A DNA stretch of 39,617 nucleotides from SKUL01 sp964487545. Lineage in GTDB: Bacteria; Bacteroidota; Bacteroidia; Flavobacteriales_D; SKUL01. Both the position numbers and the translations under genes were made by a program. The stretch lies in the NCBI GenBank assembly GCA_964487545.1, contig CAZARI010000030.1:1-39617 (forward strand). Reading direction: 5' to 3'. Positions 23,438-32,118 of this stretch are shown here, one piece after another. The notes beneath the pieces were generated by a model. That model was not told the origin of the DNA and ran no database searches. It saw nothing but the letters and a program-made list of their open reading frames with translations. The first letter of the stretch is position 1. The number at the start of each line of letters is the position of its first letter.

Positions 23438-25705
23438 ATGATTAAGAAATTTATTGTTCTCCTGCTTGTCGTTGGGATGATAGCCGCTTTAGCCATCGGT
23501 TTGCTTGTTGGCGGTGTGTATCGGGGCTATTTTGGAGCCTTGCCCGACCATGACGATCTGATGCAGATTAATAACGAAACCGCCTCGTTGGTTTATTCTG
23601 AAGACAAGCAATTAATTGGGAAATATTTTGCCAAGAACCGCACCAATGCAGCCTATGAAGATTTTCCGACGCATCTCGTAAACGCGCTAATTGCAACGGA
23701 AGATGCCCGGTTTTTTGAGCACGACGGGGTAGACTACCGCAGTTTGATGCGCGTATTTTTTAAAACCCTGCTCATGGGTGAAGACCGCTCGGGCGGCGGA
23801 AGCACGATTAGTCAGCAATTGGCAAAAAACCTTTATAGCCGGAGTTATCGCGGTGTGTTGGCCCTACCCGTAAATAAAGTAAAGGAATTCATTCTTGCAG
23901 GACGACTCAGCGAGATTTATACCAAAAACGACATACTGACATTATACCTCAATACGGTTCCTTTTGGCGAAAATGTGTACGGAATTGAGGCCGCCGCCAT
24001 GCGCTTTTTTAATCGCAGCGCAAGTAAACTGACGATAGAGCAATCGGCAGTGCTGATTGGGATGCTCAAGGCCAATACCTATTACAATCCGCGGCTCAAT
24101 CCCGAAAATTCGCTACACCGAAGAAATGTGGTGTTGTCACAGATGGAGAAATACGATTATATCGATGCAGTCGCCAACGATTCACTCAAAAACCTTCCGC
24201 TGGAACTCGATTATGCAGAACTTGCTTCCGAAAGTCCGGCCAATTATTTTTTGGTTCAGGTGAAACGAGAAGCATTCAAAATTCTGAATAGTATTGAAAC
24301 CGAAACCGGAACATTATACGATATCGAAAAAGACGGACTCATCATCAACACCACATTAAACCACAAAATGCAGCTCATGGCGCTTGAGGCTTTTAGCGCA
24401 CATCTCGGTAAAATGCAACCATTGCTCCACCGGCTGTACAGCTCCGGACTACACGCGCAAGAGGTCAGACAGATGGCCGAAAGAAGACTCGGCGAAATCA
24501 ACAAAAAGCAACGGGAAGAAAAACGCCGCCGCGAGTTGTTTAGCTGGGACGGTTATTTTTCAGATTCCATTAATATGGTGGACAGTGTGATTCATGATCT
24601 CACCTTGCTCCATGCCGGAATGATAGCCATGGATCCGTTCACGGGAGCAGTAAAAACCTGGGTTGGTGGCATCGATTTCCGGTATCAGCCCTATGATCAG
24701 GTATTGGCTCGCCGGCAGGTGGCCTCCACCTTTAAACCTATTTTATATGCCGCGGCACTTGAAAGTGGAATCACGCCCTGTACCTATTTATCGAACGATA
24801 CCATCGTTTTTGGTGATCACGAGAACTGGTCGCCGAGCAATTACGACCACTCCACTGGTGGAAAATATTCAATGGCTGGAGCGCTGGCCAAATCAATGAA
24901 CATCCCGAGTGTGGATCTTTTATATCATTTTGATCGCGCTGTACTTGAGCAATTGTGGAAAGACCTCGGTTTTGGGTCAGCACTGCCCAACGGACCATCT
25001 ACAGCGCTCGGATCGGCCGATGCCAACGTGCTCGAGCTGGCGGTTGCGTACAGTGCATTTGCGAATGGTGGGAAAAAAATTAGCCCAATTTACATTTCTT
25101 CCATTACCACAGCCGAAGGAATGGTTTTATATGAAATGGAAACGCCGGTTACCAAACAAATCATGTCAGAGGACAATGCACTACTTATGCAGCAATTGAT
25201 GCAAAAGGTGGTGAACGAAGGAACGGCCTCGAGGCTAAGGTCCACCTACGGACTACGCGAAGAGCTGGCTGCCAAAACAGGCACCTCTCAAGATTATGCC
25301 GATGCGTGGTTTGGAGGATTCACTCCTGCATTGGTTATGGTTAGCCGCGTGGGGGCCAGCATGCCCGCTGTTCATTTCGACGGTGGAAACCTGGGTTCGG
25401 GCAGTGCGCTGGCCATGCCATTGGTGGCCATGACATTACAGCAGGTGAAATCTGATTCTGAGTTGAGAAAATCGGTATTTCTGTCTTTTCCGGAAGTACC
25501 CGAACATTTGGCCGGGATTTTGGATTGCGCTGATTATCTTGAACCCACCACTCTGGATGGAATCAGAGATTTATTCAGATCAAAAATGACCACCGAAGAA
25601 AAAAAACAACAACGCCGCGAACGTCGCGAAAACCGACGGAAAGAACAACCTGAGAAAAAAGGTGGATTGCTGCAGCAACTCTTTGGGAAAAAAAACAAAA
25701 ATTAA
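23438..25705 (+). CDS. Class A penicillin-binding protein (glycosyltransferase 51 + transpeptidase)
   Basis: The 755-residue protein makes and cross-links peptidoglycan at the outer face of the inner membrane. One N-terminal membrane helix (residues 5-27) precedes the GT51 domain, with catalytic E88 in ATEDARFFEHDGVDY, GGSTISQQLAKNL at 120-132 and the GRLSEIYTKNDILTLYLNTV helix at 155-174. The transpeptidase has the three penicillin-binding motifs: STFK at 430-433, SMN at 486-488 and KTG at 613-615. The C-terminal tail is Lys/Arg/Glu-rich. A Lys/Arg-rich insert at about 340-368 separates the two domains. The next gene follows after three bases, suggesting an operon with the secreted lipase-like protein. 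Confidence 0.96.
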   Translation: MIKKFIVLLLVVGMIAALAIGLLVGGVYRGYFGALPDHDDLMQINNETASLVYSEDKQLIGKYFAKNRTNAAYEDFPTHLVNALIATEDARFFEHDGVDYRSLMRVFFKTLLMGEDRSGGGSTISQQLAKNLYSRSYRGVLALPVNKVKEFILAGRLSEIYTKNDILTLYLNTVPFGENVYGIEAAAMRFFNRSASKLTIEQSAVLIGMLKANTYYNPRLNPENSLHRRNVVLSQMEKYDYIDAVANDSLKNLPLELDYAELASESPANYFLVQVKREAFKILNSIETETGTLYDIEKDGLIINTTLNHKMQLMALEAFSAHLGKMQPLLHRLYSSGLHAQEVRQMAERRLGEINKKQREEKRRRELFSWDGYFSDSINMVDSVIHDLTLLHAGMIAMDPFTGAVKTWVGGIDFRYQPYDQVLARRQVASTFKPILYAAALESGITPCTYLSNDTIVFGDHENWSPSNYDHSTGGKYSMAGALAKSMNIPSVDLLYHFDRAVLEQLWKDLGFGSALPNGPSTALGSADANVLELAVAYSAFANGGKKISPIYISSITTAEGMVLYEMETPVTKQIMSEDNALLMQQLMQKVVNEGTASRLRSTYGLREELAAKTGTSQDYADAWFGGFTPALVMVSRVGASMPAVHFDGGNLGSGSALAMPLVAMTLQQVKSDSELRKSVFLSFPEVPEHLAGILDCADYLEPTTLDGIRDLFRSKMTTEEKKQQRRERRENRRKEQPEKKGGLLQQLFGKKNKN

Positions 25706-25708
25706 CCG

Positions 25709-26815
25709 ATGAAAAAATTAATCGCATTTATTCCTTTCATTTTGCTGACAGCCACTTCGTTGGCACAAATGGAGCCCGGCTACCGACCACAAGAAGCCGT
25801 CGATATGATTGCGCTATCAAACAGCTTTACATTCCTAAAGGAGGTTGGCAACGACAAGGAGATCATTCCGAAGGATTACCCAAAGGTATTCGAATCAAAA
25901 ACCGTAGGCCTAGACAACCAGTTTCAGGTGTACCGCAACGGAAATACCGGTGTGCTGGTTTTTCGCGGATCTACCGCCAATCCCATCAGTTGGATGTCGA
26001 ATATCTATTCTTCAATGATTCCCGCAGCATCTGTTATTATGGTCAACGGAAAGGAGATGCCTTACCGCTTTGCCGACAGTCAGCGGGCCGCCATACACAG
26101 CGGATACGCGCTTGCCGTGGTGTTGATGGCCGAATCGGTCACCGAACAAATCAAGCTGCTAAATGAAAAAGGGGTGCATGATTTTATCATCACCGGCCAC
26201 AGCTTGGGCGGAGCGCTCTCCACCCTGTTTCGCGCCTATTTAGAAAACCTTCCTGAAAATACGTTTACTCGGCAAACGCGATTTAAAACTTATGCATATG
26301 CCGCACCAATGGTTGGTAATGGCGCATTTGCGGCCGAATACGACTTGAAATTTACCGATAAGCAAACGGCTTTCAGCATTGTAAATCAGCGCGATGCCGT
26401 GCCTTCGATGCCGTCGGGCTCCGGTCAAAATGGAAGCGCAGGATTATCTGATATGTTGCCCCAAAGCTCAACCGGTGATTTCAGATCGGCATTGTTAGCG
26501 GCCTTGTTCACGCAGTTTAATGACAGCATTGCCCAATTTGCCAACCGAATGGGTGTTACCTTGTTACAGCAAATCAGTGGAAATGTCGGTGAAATTGTAA
26601 TGCCCGAGCCTTTGAATGTCTATGATTACCAGCCCACAGGACAACTCGTAACCATCAATCCGGTGCCGTATGAAATCAAAGGGCCTGACGATGAAGTCAT
26701 CGAGGAACCACGCATGTATCAGCACAAACCCTATGTTTATTACCGCTCGATGTTGAAAATGTATTATCCCGAGCGCCACAATAAACTAACGCGCTTACTT
26801 CCACCGGGAATGTGA
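25709..26815 (+). CDS. Secreted class 3 lipase-like alpha/beta hydrolase
   Basis: The 368-residue protein starts MKKLIAFIPFILLTATSLAQ, a signal peptide. The fold is that of lipase class 3: TGVLVFRGSTANPISWMSN at about 80-98 contains the oxyanion region, FIITGHSLGGAL holds nucleophile S165, and NQRDAVPSMPSG supplies the likely acid D229. The catalytic histidine is probably among those in the C-terminal YQHKPYVYYRSM segment (H339). Members hydrolyse acylglycerols or other esters; the substrate here is unknown. It follows the penicillin-binding protein after three bases and converges on the cytochrome gene, leaving three bases between stops. Confidence 0.85.
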   Translation: MKKLIAFIPFILLTATSLAQMEPGYRPQEAVDMIALSNSFTFLKEVGNDKEIIPKDYPKVFESKTVGLDNQFQVYRNGNTGVLVFRGSTANPISWMSNIYSSMIPAASVIMVNGKEMPYRFADSQRAAIHSGYALAVVLMAESVTEQIKLLNEKGVHDFIITGHSLGGALSTLFRAYLENLPENTFTRQTRFKTYAYAAPMVGNGAFAAEYDLKFTDKQTAFSIVNQRDAVPSMPSGSGQNGSAGLSDMLPQSSTGDFRSALLAALFTQFNDSIAQFANRMGVTLLQQISGNVGEIVMPEPLNVYDYQPTGQLVTINPVPYEIKGPDDEVIEEPRMYQHKPYVYYRSMLKMYYPERHNKLTRLLPPGM

Positions 26816-26818
26816 TGC

Positions 26819-28774
26819 TTACTGCCGCACCACCCGCGTCATATAAACCGTTTTATCGGTAGCCATTCGAATTAGATAAATACCGTGCTGATCGGGAACT
26901 ACAAACCGAAATTGACGGTTGACGACCCTTTCGCTATCGAACAAAACCCTTCCTGAAACATCAAAAATAGTCACCTGCATCAGGTTGCTTTCAGGAACGA
27001 GGATGTTGATATATCCATCAGTTGTTGGGTTTGGATACGCCACCAATTGTTGTGGAGCCTTCGTAGGTAGAACACCCGTTTGAACGCCGTTAAAAGTCGT
27101 TGCTGCGATAAGTTCTGGGGTGTGATCTGCCACTTCGAACATATTGCGAAACAAGTCGATTTCTTCGGAGTTGTGTTCAAACATCTCATCGAGCCATTTG
27201 CGCGGAACAGATTGGTAATAAACCTTTGCCGAAGCATTCAGCGGTGCGTTGTAGCCATTTAGCGGAATATGATAGAACACATCATCGGTTCCGCTTCCCT
27301 CCTGACCGTCGATATGGTTGAAGTTTTCGTCAATCAATGCTTTCCCGGCAATCATTACCGTGTCATAGGTATAGTGCGAAGTAGAGAAACCAACCGGAGC
27401 CAGTCGATTGTCTTTTAGCGGAAAGGCTGCGCGCTCGAGTACGGTTGTCGGATTTCCGTTCACATCGCCCATCACCATTTCGTAAATCTGCACCTGATCG
27501 GGATGATTAATCAAATCATAATGTTCTTCATAGGTTTCGTCACGGTTGATAATATGGTAATCACTGTCGAGCAAACCCGAAGCAAAAAGGGTGTCTCCGT
27601 TTTCGGTGGTCACCACAAACTCAATAAATGCCAGTCGAGATGGATATCCCGAAGGAAATTTGTGTCCGGCTTTATTGAAGAGTCGCAGGGCAAAATAGGC
27701 CGTATCATTTTCATTTTGCACCAGATTGAGTTCCAGATCGAGCGTTTCGTTTTGCAATAAATTTTGGGTGCGTGCTATCACCGAATCAAACTGCGCCTGA
27801 CTGGCGGTGAGTCCAAGTTCCGTGATGTTTTCTTTCAGCATTCTCAGCATAAAGGCATTTCCACCAACAAAGTAGTGCAATCCATAAGGGCTTCTCCCTT
27901 CTAGAAAAGTATAACCAGATGAAATAACCACCGGATCGTCGATGCGCGGCATGTGGCAACTCTGACAACTGGCCGTTTCTTCGTATATGGAATTCACCCA
28001 TTCGTGATAGGTGCCTTGCTCCACAAAATGATTGCCGGTTGGAATTCCGCTCAAATCAACCGTTTCGGTAACCAGCGTGTGACAACCGGCGCAAAAAGTT
28101 CCTTCAGTGACATGTTCGCCAAAAAGCGGATCAAGATTTACCCATGCCATCATCGGACTTCCGAAAATGGCTGGTGGTCCCTGATAAGGACCGTACACGA
28201 TATCGGTTTCATATTTCAGATTTCCCGAAAACAACAATCCAATGGAATCGGGACTTTGTTGATGACAGGCAACGCAGCCCACTCCGTCAAGTGCTACCGG
28301 TTCGAGCAGCATGTCTGCAATGGTATAATGCGGATGATTATTGAACATGGCGTTGTAGTGACCTTGCGGGGCATGACAGGAAGTACATTTGGTTTCGAGC
28401 GCCACTTTATGCGCCGGATTGACCAAGCCCTCGTGGCTCACTTTGGCTCTCCAGAACGGATCTTTTGCTGAATTGGCCATCATGGTGGCGCGCCAATCGT
28501 CCACTACGTTAATATCATTACCGTTGGCATCAACCGAAGCAAAACCGGTCATATCGTGACCGTGACATCCCGCGCACTCACCCGAGGTTTTGAATAAATC
28601 ATTTCCGCCAAGCGGCAGATCTAAACCCGATCTCAGCGCAAAATATTCGAGTTCGGCTTTGGTGTGAAAGGCTTCGGCATGGCTGCTGGTATCAAAATAT
28701 TGCATAGCGGTGGTGAGGGTGACAATGATGCCAATAATCACCACCAGACGATAACGGTAAAAAAAGGTGGTCAT
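26819..28774 (-). CDS. Pentaheme c-type cytochrome with type IX secretion sorting domain
   Basis: The 651-residue protein starts MTTFFYRYRLVVIIGIIVTL, an N-terminal hydrophobic signal. An in-frame ATG at 28852 would add 26 residues ahead of the signal and is less likely. Five CxxCH heme sites are visible: CAGCH at 67-71, CTSCH at 130-134, CVACH at 167-171, CAGCH at 228-232 and CQSCH at 270-274. This resembles the cytochrome c554 group of multiheme electron carriers. Residues about 290-570 form a beta-rich region without hemes. The C-terminus (AYPNPTTDGYINILVPES, ending TDKTVYMTRVVRQ) is a type A sorting domain of the type IX secretion system, so the protein should be exported across the outer membrane and attached at the surface. 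The electron partner is unknown. Confidence 0.9.
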   Translation of the reverse strand: MTTFFYRYRLVVIIGIIVTLTTAMQYFDTSSHAEAFHTKAELEYFALRSGLDLPLGGNDLFKTSGECAGCHGHDMTGFASVDANGNDINVVDDWRATMMANSAKDPFWRAKVSHEGLVNPAHKVALETKCTSCHAPQGHYNAMFNNHPHYTIADMLLEPVALDGVGCVACHQQSPDSIGLLFSGNLKYETDIVYGPYQGPPAIFGSPMMAWVNLDPLFGEHVTEGTFCAGCHTLVTETVDLSGIPTGNHFVEQGTYHEWVNSIYEETASCQSCHMPRIDDPVVISSGYTFLEGRSPYGLHYFVGGNAFMLRMLKENITELGLTASQAQFDSVIARTQNLLQNETLDLELNLVQNENDTAYFALRLFNKAGHKFPSGYPSRLAFIEFVVTTENGDTLFASGLLDSDYHIINRDETYEEHYDLINHPDQVQIYEMVMGDVNGNPTTVLERAAFPLKDNRLAPVGFSTSHYTYDTVMIAGKALIDENFNHIDGQEGSGTDDVFYHIPLNGYNAPLNASAKVYYQSVPRKWLDEMFEHNSEEIDLFRNMFEVADHTPELIAATTFNGVQTGVLPTKAPQQLVAYPNPTTDGYINILVPESNLMQVTIFDVSGRVLFDSERVVNRQFRFVVPDQHGIYLIRMATDKTVYMTRVVRQ

Positions 28775-28792
28775 GCAGGTTAACGATTTCGG

Positions 28793-28800
28793 TAAAAGTA
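28793..28800 (-). promoter_or_regulatory. Possible -7 element for the cytochrome gene
   Basis: The minus strand reads TACTTTTA, one mismatch from TAnnTTTG, 18 bases before ATG 28774. No -33 box is clear. It would overlap the longer ATG 28852 reading frame, supporting the shorter start. Confidence 0.3.
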
Positions 28801-28896
28801 AAGAAATGTCGCAGAAAGTTTCCATGGGCATGAAAACAATCCAAGGGGACATTTCAAGAAATCAACCAACTATTTTGATGTTTGTTGTTTATCGCA

Positions 28897-30288
28897 TTAA
28901 ATGAATATCCAAGCGTTGTTTAAATAGACATTTAGCAGGTAGGTATTCCAAACAGTGTTCAGTAAAATCAGAATCACCGGAACAGCAACTCGAATTTGAC
29001 GGGGCCATTTGTGATATAAGAGCAGGAAGAACCCGGTGATAACAAACAAATACATTCCGGCAAATGGAAATTGGAAACGGTCGCCGCCGTATTCTACCAG
29101 ATATAAAAAGCAAACTGCAGCGAGTGTAAGCAGGCTGTATGCCATCACTAAAGCGCTGGTCGGAATCGTTGCAACTTTATTCAATAATAAGATAACCACC
29201 AGATAGAACAGCGGCGAGGCGAGAATAAACCGCGAAAGGCTGTGCAAGTCGGCTCCTTTGCTCCAAAACGAAAATGCGGTTATTCCCAGGAAATAAAAAA
29301 CGGCGATAAAAAGAAGATAGTCGGAAAGGTTCAGCCCCCCCATTCGATTTCGTTTATTGCCAAGCATAAAAAACGAATATGCGACAAAACCAATACAAGG
29401 TAGAACCACATAAAACAATGCAAAAGCCGAAAGTCCAAAGCCTTCCACTGACCAATCGGTGAATCCATCAGCGAAGTTTCTAAAACCAGCCCAATGGCTA
29501 CCCGCATCGAACAGTATAGTCCACGAGCCAGACGATAAGTACTGAATGAATATTGCACCTGCAAAGCCCAAAACAAGTGGAAAAGCATTATTTACTACTT
29601 GATTTACAGTATGTTTAAAACTTCTACCCTTGAACAACAAAAAAAGTTCGACCGCAAGAATTGCAAACAGTACAAACACCGTAGCCGGCCGAACCATGGC
29701 CAGCAACATCATGCCAATGAAATACAGCCAGTATTTATTCTTTAACAGTCCGACAACGGCAATAGTCATTGTGAAAATAAACAAGGCTTCCGTGTAGGGC
29801 AGGTAATAGCTTGTGGTTGAGGGCAGGGAAATGAGCACCCAAAAGACGATTAACTTGCTAAGAACTTTAGTTTTCAATAAATGAAATACCAACAACGCTA
29901 CCGAGATCACAAACAAAAAGTAGTTGATTGCCGAAATGGCAATTGGTGAGGCGTTGGTTATTTTCCAAAGCAGCGGAAATAAAGGAAAGAAAGCAGCCCG
30001 AACCTTGCCGTAGCAATCCTCTTCAACGGTGTACATTCTTTTGCTGATGCAGTGGTAAATGGGCGCATCCCACTGCAAATAATTTTCGTTTTTCAGTTCG
30101 GCAAAAGGCACTTTCACCTTGTTAATTTCATAATTACCCCAGCCCCCTATTCTGTCGTAGTTATATGATATTTCACCCAAGGTATGGTGATAAATCTGTT
30201 CGTTCTGAAGCAGATTAAAAACCGAGAGGAATAGTATGAGATTCAGCACTCCTACACCAATGAGCAAGAGAAGTGGTCGTTTCACCAT
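28897..30288 (-). CDS. GT-C fold membrane glycosyltransferase, PIG-V-like
   Basis: The 463-residue protein has about ten membrane helices separated by short loops. After the first helix (RPLLLLIGVGVLNLILFLSV) a long extracytoplasmic loop contains YLQWDAPIYHCISKRMY with D74 and then FFPLFPLLWKI at 100-110. The WDA...HY and FFPLFP signatures are those of PIG-V-type mannosyltransferases, which use a lipid-linked sugar and a catalytic aspartate in that loop. It may glycosylate an envelope polymer, lipid or protein. The neighbouring repeat-protein gene ends 36 bases upstream on the same strand, so the two may share a transcript. The fold call is moderately strong; donor and acceptor are not known. 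Confidence 0.75.
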   Translation of the reverse strand: MVKRPLLLLIGVGVLNLILFLSVFNLLQNEQIYHHTLGEISYNYDRIGGWGNYEINKVKVPFAELKNENYLQWDAPIYHCISKRMYTVEEDCYGKVRAAFFPLFPLLWKITNASPIAISAINYFLFVISVALLVFHLLKTKVLSKLIVFWVLISLPSTTSYYLPYTEALFIFTMTIAVVGLLKNKYWLYFIGMMLLAMVRPATVFVLFAILAVELFLLFKGRSFKHTVNQVVNNAFPLVLGFAGAIFIQYLSSGSWTILFDAGSHWAGFRNFADGFTDWSVEGFGLSAFALFYVVLPCIGFVAYSFFMLGNKRNRMGGLNLSDYLLFIAVFYFLGITAFSFWSKGADLHSLSRFILASPLFYLVVILLLNKVATIPTSALVMAYSLLTLAAVCFLYLVEYGGDRFQFPFAGMYLFVITGFFLLLYHKWPRQIRVAVPVILILLNTVWNTYLLNVYLNNAWIFI

Positions 30289-30293
30289 AATTG

Positions 30294-30316
30294 TTCAGGT
30301 GTTTTTTGTGCCTGAA
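30294..30316. repeat. Short inverted repeat between the repeat-protein gene and the GT-C gene
   Basis: TTCAGGTG (30294-30301) and TGCCTGAA (30309-30316) can pair as six Watson-Crick plus two wobble pairs around a seven-base, T-rich loop. It lies just upstream of the GT-C start on the minus strand and lacks a clear T tract in that direction, so it could be a translation-modulating hairpin or an inefficient terminator. Confidence 0.4.
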
Positions 30317-30324
30317 GCATTGTA

Positions 30325-30714
30325 TTAATCAAAGAAAAAGAAAAAATACAAACCGGCGTGCGAGGGTTTCATGGAGTCGTAATAACCAATGGTTGATCGG
30401 GATGAGTTCATCACCCTGCCGTCTTCGATATACCCAATGGTGCTGCGCGAAGAATTCATCACCCGGCCATCTTCAATATAGCCTATTGTGGACCGTGAAG
30501 AGCTCATCACCCGGCCATCTTCAATGTAACCAATGGTGCTGCGCGAGGAGTTCATCACCCGGCCATTTTCAATATACCCAATGGTTGATCTCGATGAGTT
30601 CATGATGCGGCCATCCTCGATATATCCCACTGTAGAGCGCGAAGAACTTTGTAAACGCTGCGCGGTTCCTTCCAGAAAAAACAGCGACAATAGAAAAAAG
30701 AGTGTGTATTTCAT
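30325..30714 (-). CDS. Secreted protein of 16-residue tandem repeats (beta-flower-like)
   Basis: The 129-residue protein begins MKYTLFFLLSLFFLEGTAQ, a signal peptide. An in-frame ATG at 30759 lies in the AT-rich leader and gives a poor start. The mature part is five full copies and one partial copy of the repeat SSRSTIGYIEDGRVMN, with D/N and V/I changes, then a short tail ending in five phenylalanines and an aspartate. The alternating pattern with Gly-Tyr-Ile and Asp-Gly turns predicts a closed or stacked beta structure with one repeat per blade, like the small Bacteroidota proteins called 5-fold beta-flower. That name is from memory and the match is by pattern only. The function is unknown; a surface or periplasmic binding role is possible. 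Confidence 0.78.
   Translation of the reverse strand: MKYTLFFLLSLFFLEGTAQRLQSSSRSTVGYIEDGRIMNSSRSTIGYIENGRVMNSSRSTIGYIEDGRVMSSSRSTIGYIEDGRVMNSSRSTIGYIEDGRVMNSSRSTIGYYDSMKPSHAGLYFFFFFD
30386..30661. repeat. 48-bp tandem repeat array inside the repeat-protein gene
   Basis: Units of 48 bases begin at 30386, 30434, 30482, 30530 and 30578, with a partial unit from 30626. They differ mainly at third positions and at a few residues. Units one and five (counted on the plus strand) resemble each other more than their neighbours, suggesting expansion in blocks. The array encodes the 16-residue protein repeats in frame. Confidence 0.9.
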
Positions 30715-30808
30715 TTTATCAAAATAAATATTAAACTTTAATGCAACTTTGGTCAACAAATTAAGTCATTAATAAGTACAAAGGTTTTTGTTACCTCAAA
30801 TAGTCCAG

Positions 30809-30846
30809 ATCCTCGCGTTCGTATGTTCGTTCGCGGGGATTTTTTT
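30809..30846 (+). terminator. Rho-independent terminator on the plus strand with no plus-strand gene upstream
   Basis: A 9-bp stem (ATCCTCGCG at 30809-30817 with CGCGGGGAT at 30832-30840, one T-G wobble) with a 14-base loop is followed directly by seven T. It is oriented to stop rightward transcription, yet both flanking genes are on the minus strand. The 286-base interval 30715-31000 holds no convincing coding sequence. It may end a small RNA or block antisense transcription into the methyltransferase gene. Confidence 0.6.
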
Positions 30847-31000
30847 GTCGGATGACTTTCAAAAAGCGTGCAACAATTTTTATAAGTGCCAGATCGGTGT
30901 TTGAAGATTAAAGGTCAGACCACGATAATGCTGAAACAACCACCTGAAACCCAAAACCAAAGCTATACTCTTATGATATAGCGGAGCTTTTCTGAGGATT

Positions 31001-31909
31001 CTAATCGGGCACTTTTTCAAAAACAATCCGGTGATGATCCCAGATCTCCCGCTCAAAGGCAACCCTAATCGGAGCGATTTTAAGATTGTCCAGCCGTCGG
31101 CGAAACGCGATATCTGACATGAATTTTGGCAGCAGCGATAAATACGCCATGTATTTTTGCGGGCCAAACTCCTTCAGTAATTTTCGCCATACTTTGATGG
31201 TTTCGATATAATCGAGCCGACCGCTGTGCTCGGTGACGAGTTTAAAATGCGGAGATGCGCTTTTGATAATCTGTTCTTTTCCATAAGCGAGCCACGATCC
31301 TGGAAATTCATTCATCACTAAAGCCATAAGGTATTCGTTAGATTCTTTGGGTGCATTGATATCAAAATCTTCGAGCGGAATCATACCATCGGAAAAAACC
31401 ATGGTCTGAATAAAACAGCGGCCACCAACCGGCAATAAATCGCTGACGATTTTGAAAAATTCCTGATAAATTAAATCCTGTTTTCCGGCTTTGTATTCCT
31501 CAACCGAGCAAAAATGTTCAAAAGCTCCGACTGAAATCACGGCATCAAACTGTCCGAATTTATCGGGTGTGAGTTGGCGGTAATTGAGTAGATGCACGTC
31601 GAACCCTTTGGCTTTACACGCCTCATATTGACCTTTAGAAAGTGTAATACCGGTGCCTTTGGATCCGGTTTTCTTCAGGTGATTTAAAACCGGACCCCAG
31701 CCGCAACCGATATCCAGCACTTTATCACCGGGTTTTATATTCAACTGATCGACGATCCATTCGTGTTTGTTTTGCTGAGCCTGCTCGATAGACATGGAGA
31801 AATCGCCGTCGTATTTTGCGCCTGTAAAATCCGCCATTTCCCCTACGCTCAACCGCCAAATTTTATCCATCGTTGAGTAAGAGAAATCAATTTCCTGATT
31901 CGTAGCCAT
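31001..31909 (-). CDS. Cyclopropane-fatty-acid-synthase-like SAM methyltransferase
   Basis: The 302-residue protein has the class I methyltransferase core. Motif I, VLDIGCGWG, is at residues 64-72, preceded by QAQQNKHEWIVDQLNIKPGDK. Then come GITLSKGQYEACKAKG and SVGAFEHFCSVEEYK, all typical of the CFA-synthase / mycolic-acid methyltransferase branch. The N-terminus MATNQEIDFSYSTMDKIWR and the C-terminal block FRRRLDNLKIAPIRVAFERE are those of a shorter subgroup without the N-terminal domain of true Cfa. It would methylate an unsaturated acyl chain or another lipid-like substrate using S-adenosylmethionine. It stands alone, and the substrate is not inferable. Confidence 0.85.
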   Translation of the reverse strand: MATNQEIDFSYSTMDKIWRLSVGEMADFTGAKYDGDFSMSIEQAQQNKHEWIVDQLNIKPGDKVLDIGCGWGPVLNHLKKTGSKGTGITLSKGQYEACKAKGFDVHLLNYRQLTPDKFGQFDAVISVGAFEHFCSVEEYKAGKQDLIYQEFFKIVSDLLPVGGRCFIQTMVFSDGMIPLEDFDINAPKESNEYLMALVMNEFPGSWLAYGKEQIIKSASPHFKLVTEHSGRLDYIETIKVWRKLLKEFGPQKYMAYLSLLPKFMSDIAFRRRLDNLKIAPIRVAFEREIWDHHRIVFEKVPD

Positions 31910-32079
31910 AGAAACGTTTTTGTGGTTAATGTGAAAGTGTTGCTTTTTATCAAATATGCCAATTCTGAAGATAAAAAACTATTTTCAATCCCTAGTGAAA
32001 CGAGGTTAGTCCAAAGTATTTTAAATTTTGGGTGAATTCAAAACCACAAACTGCTCCGCCCAAATTAGCCGCTCTGTAT

Positions 32080-32087
32080 TACCTTTG
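32080..32087 (+). promoter_or_regulatory. -7 promoter element for the STM3941-like gene
   Basis: TACCTTTG is an exact TAnnTTTG match 31 bases before ATG 32119. It lies inside a longer in-frame reading frame from 32032 and therefore supports the shorter start. Confidence 0.5.
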
Positions 32088-32118
32088 GCTGAGGTATGGA
32101 ACCATTAAGAATAGCGGC

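Noticed and set aside
30880..31167. 95-residue minus-strand frame overlapping the 3' end of the methyltransferase
   Set aside because: It lies mostly in another frame of a conserved gene, shows no recognisable domain, and its non-overlapping part is short. Treated as chance.
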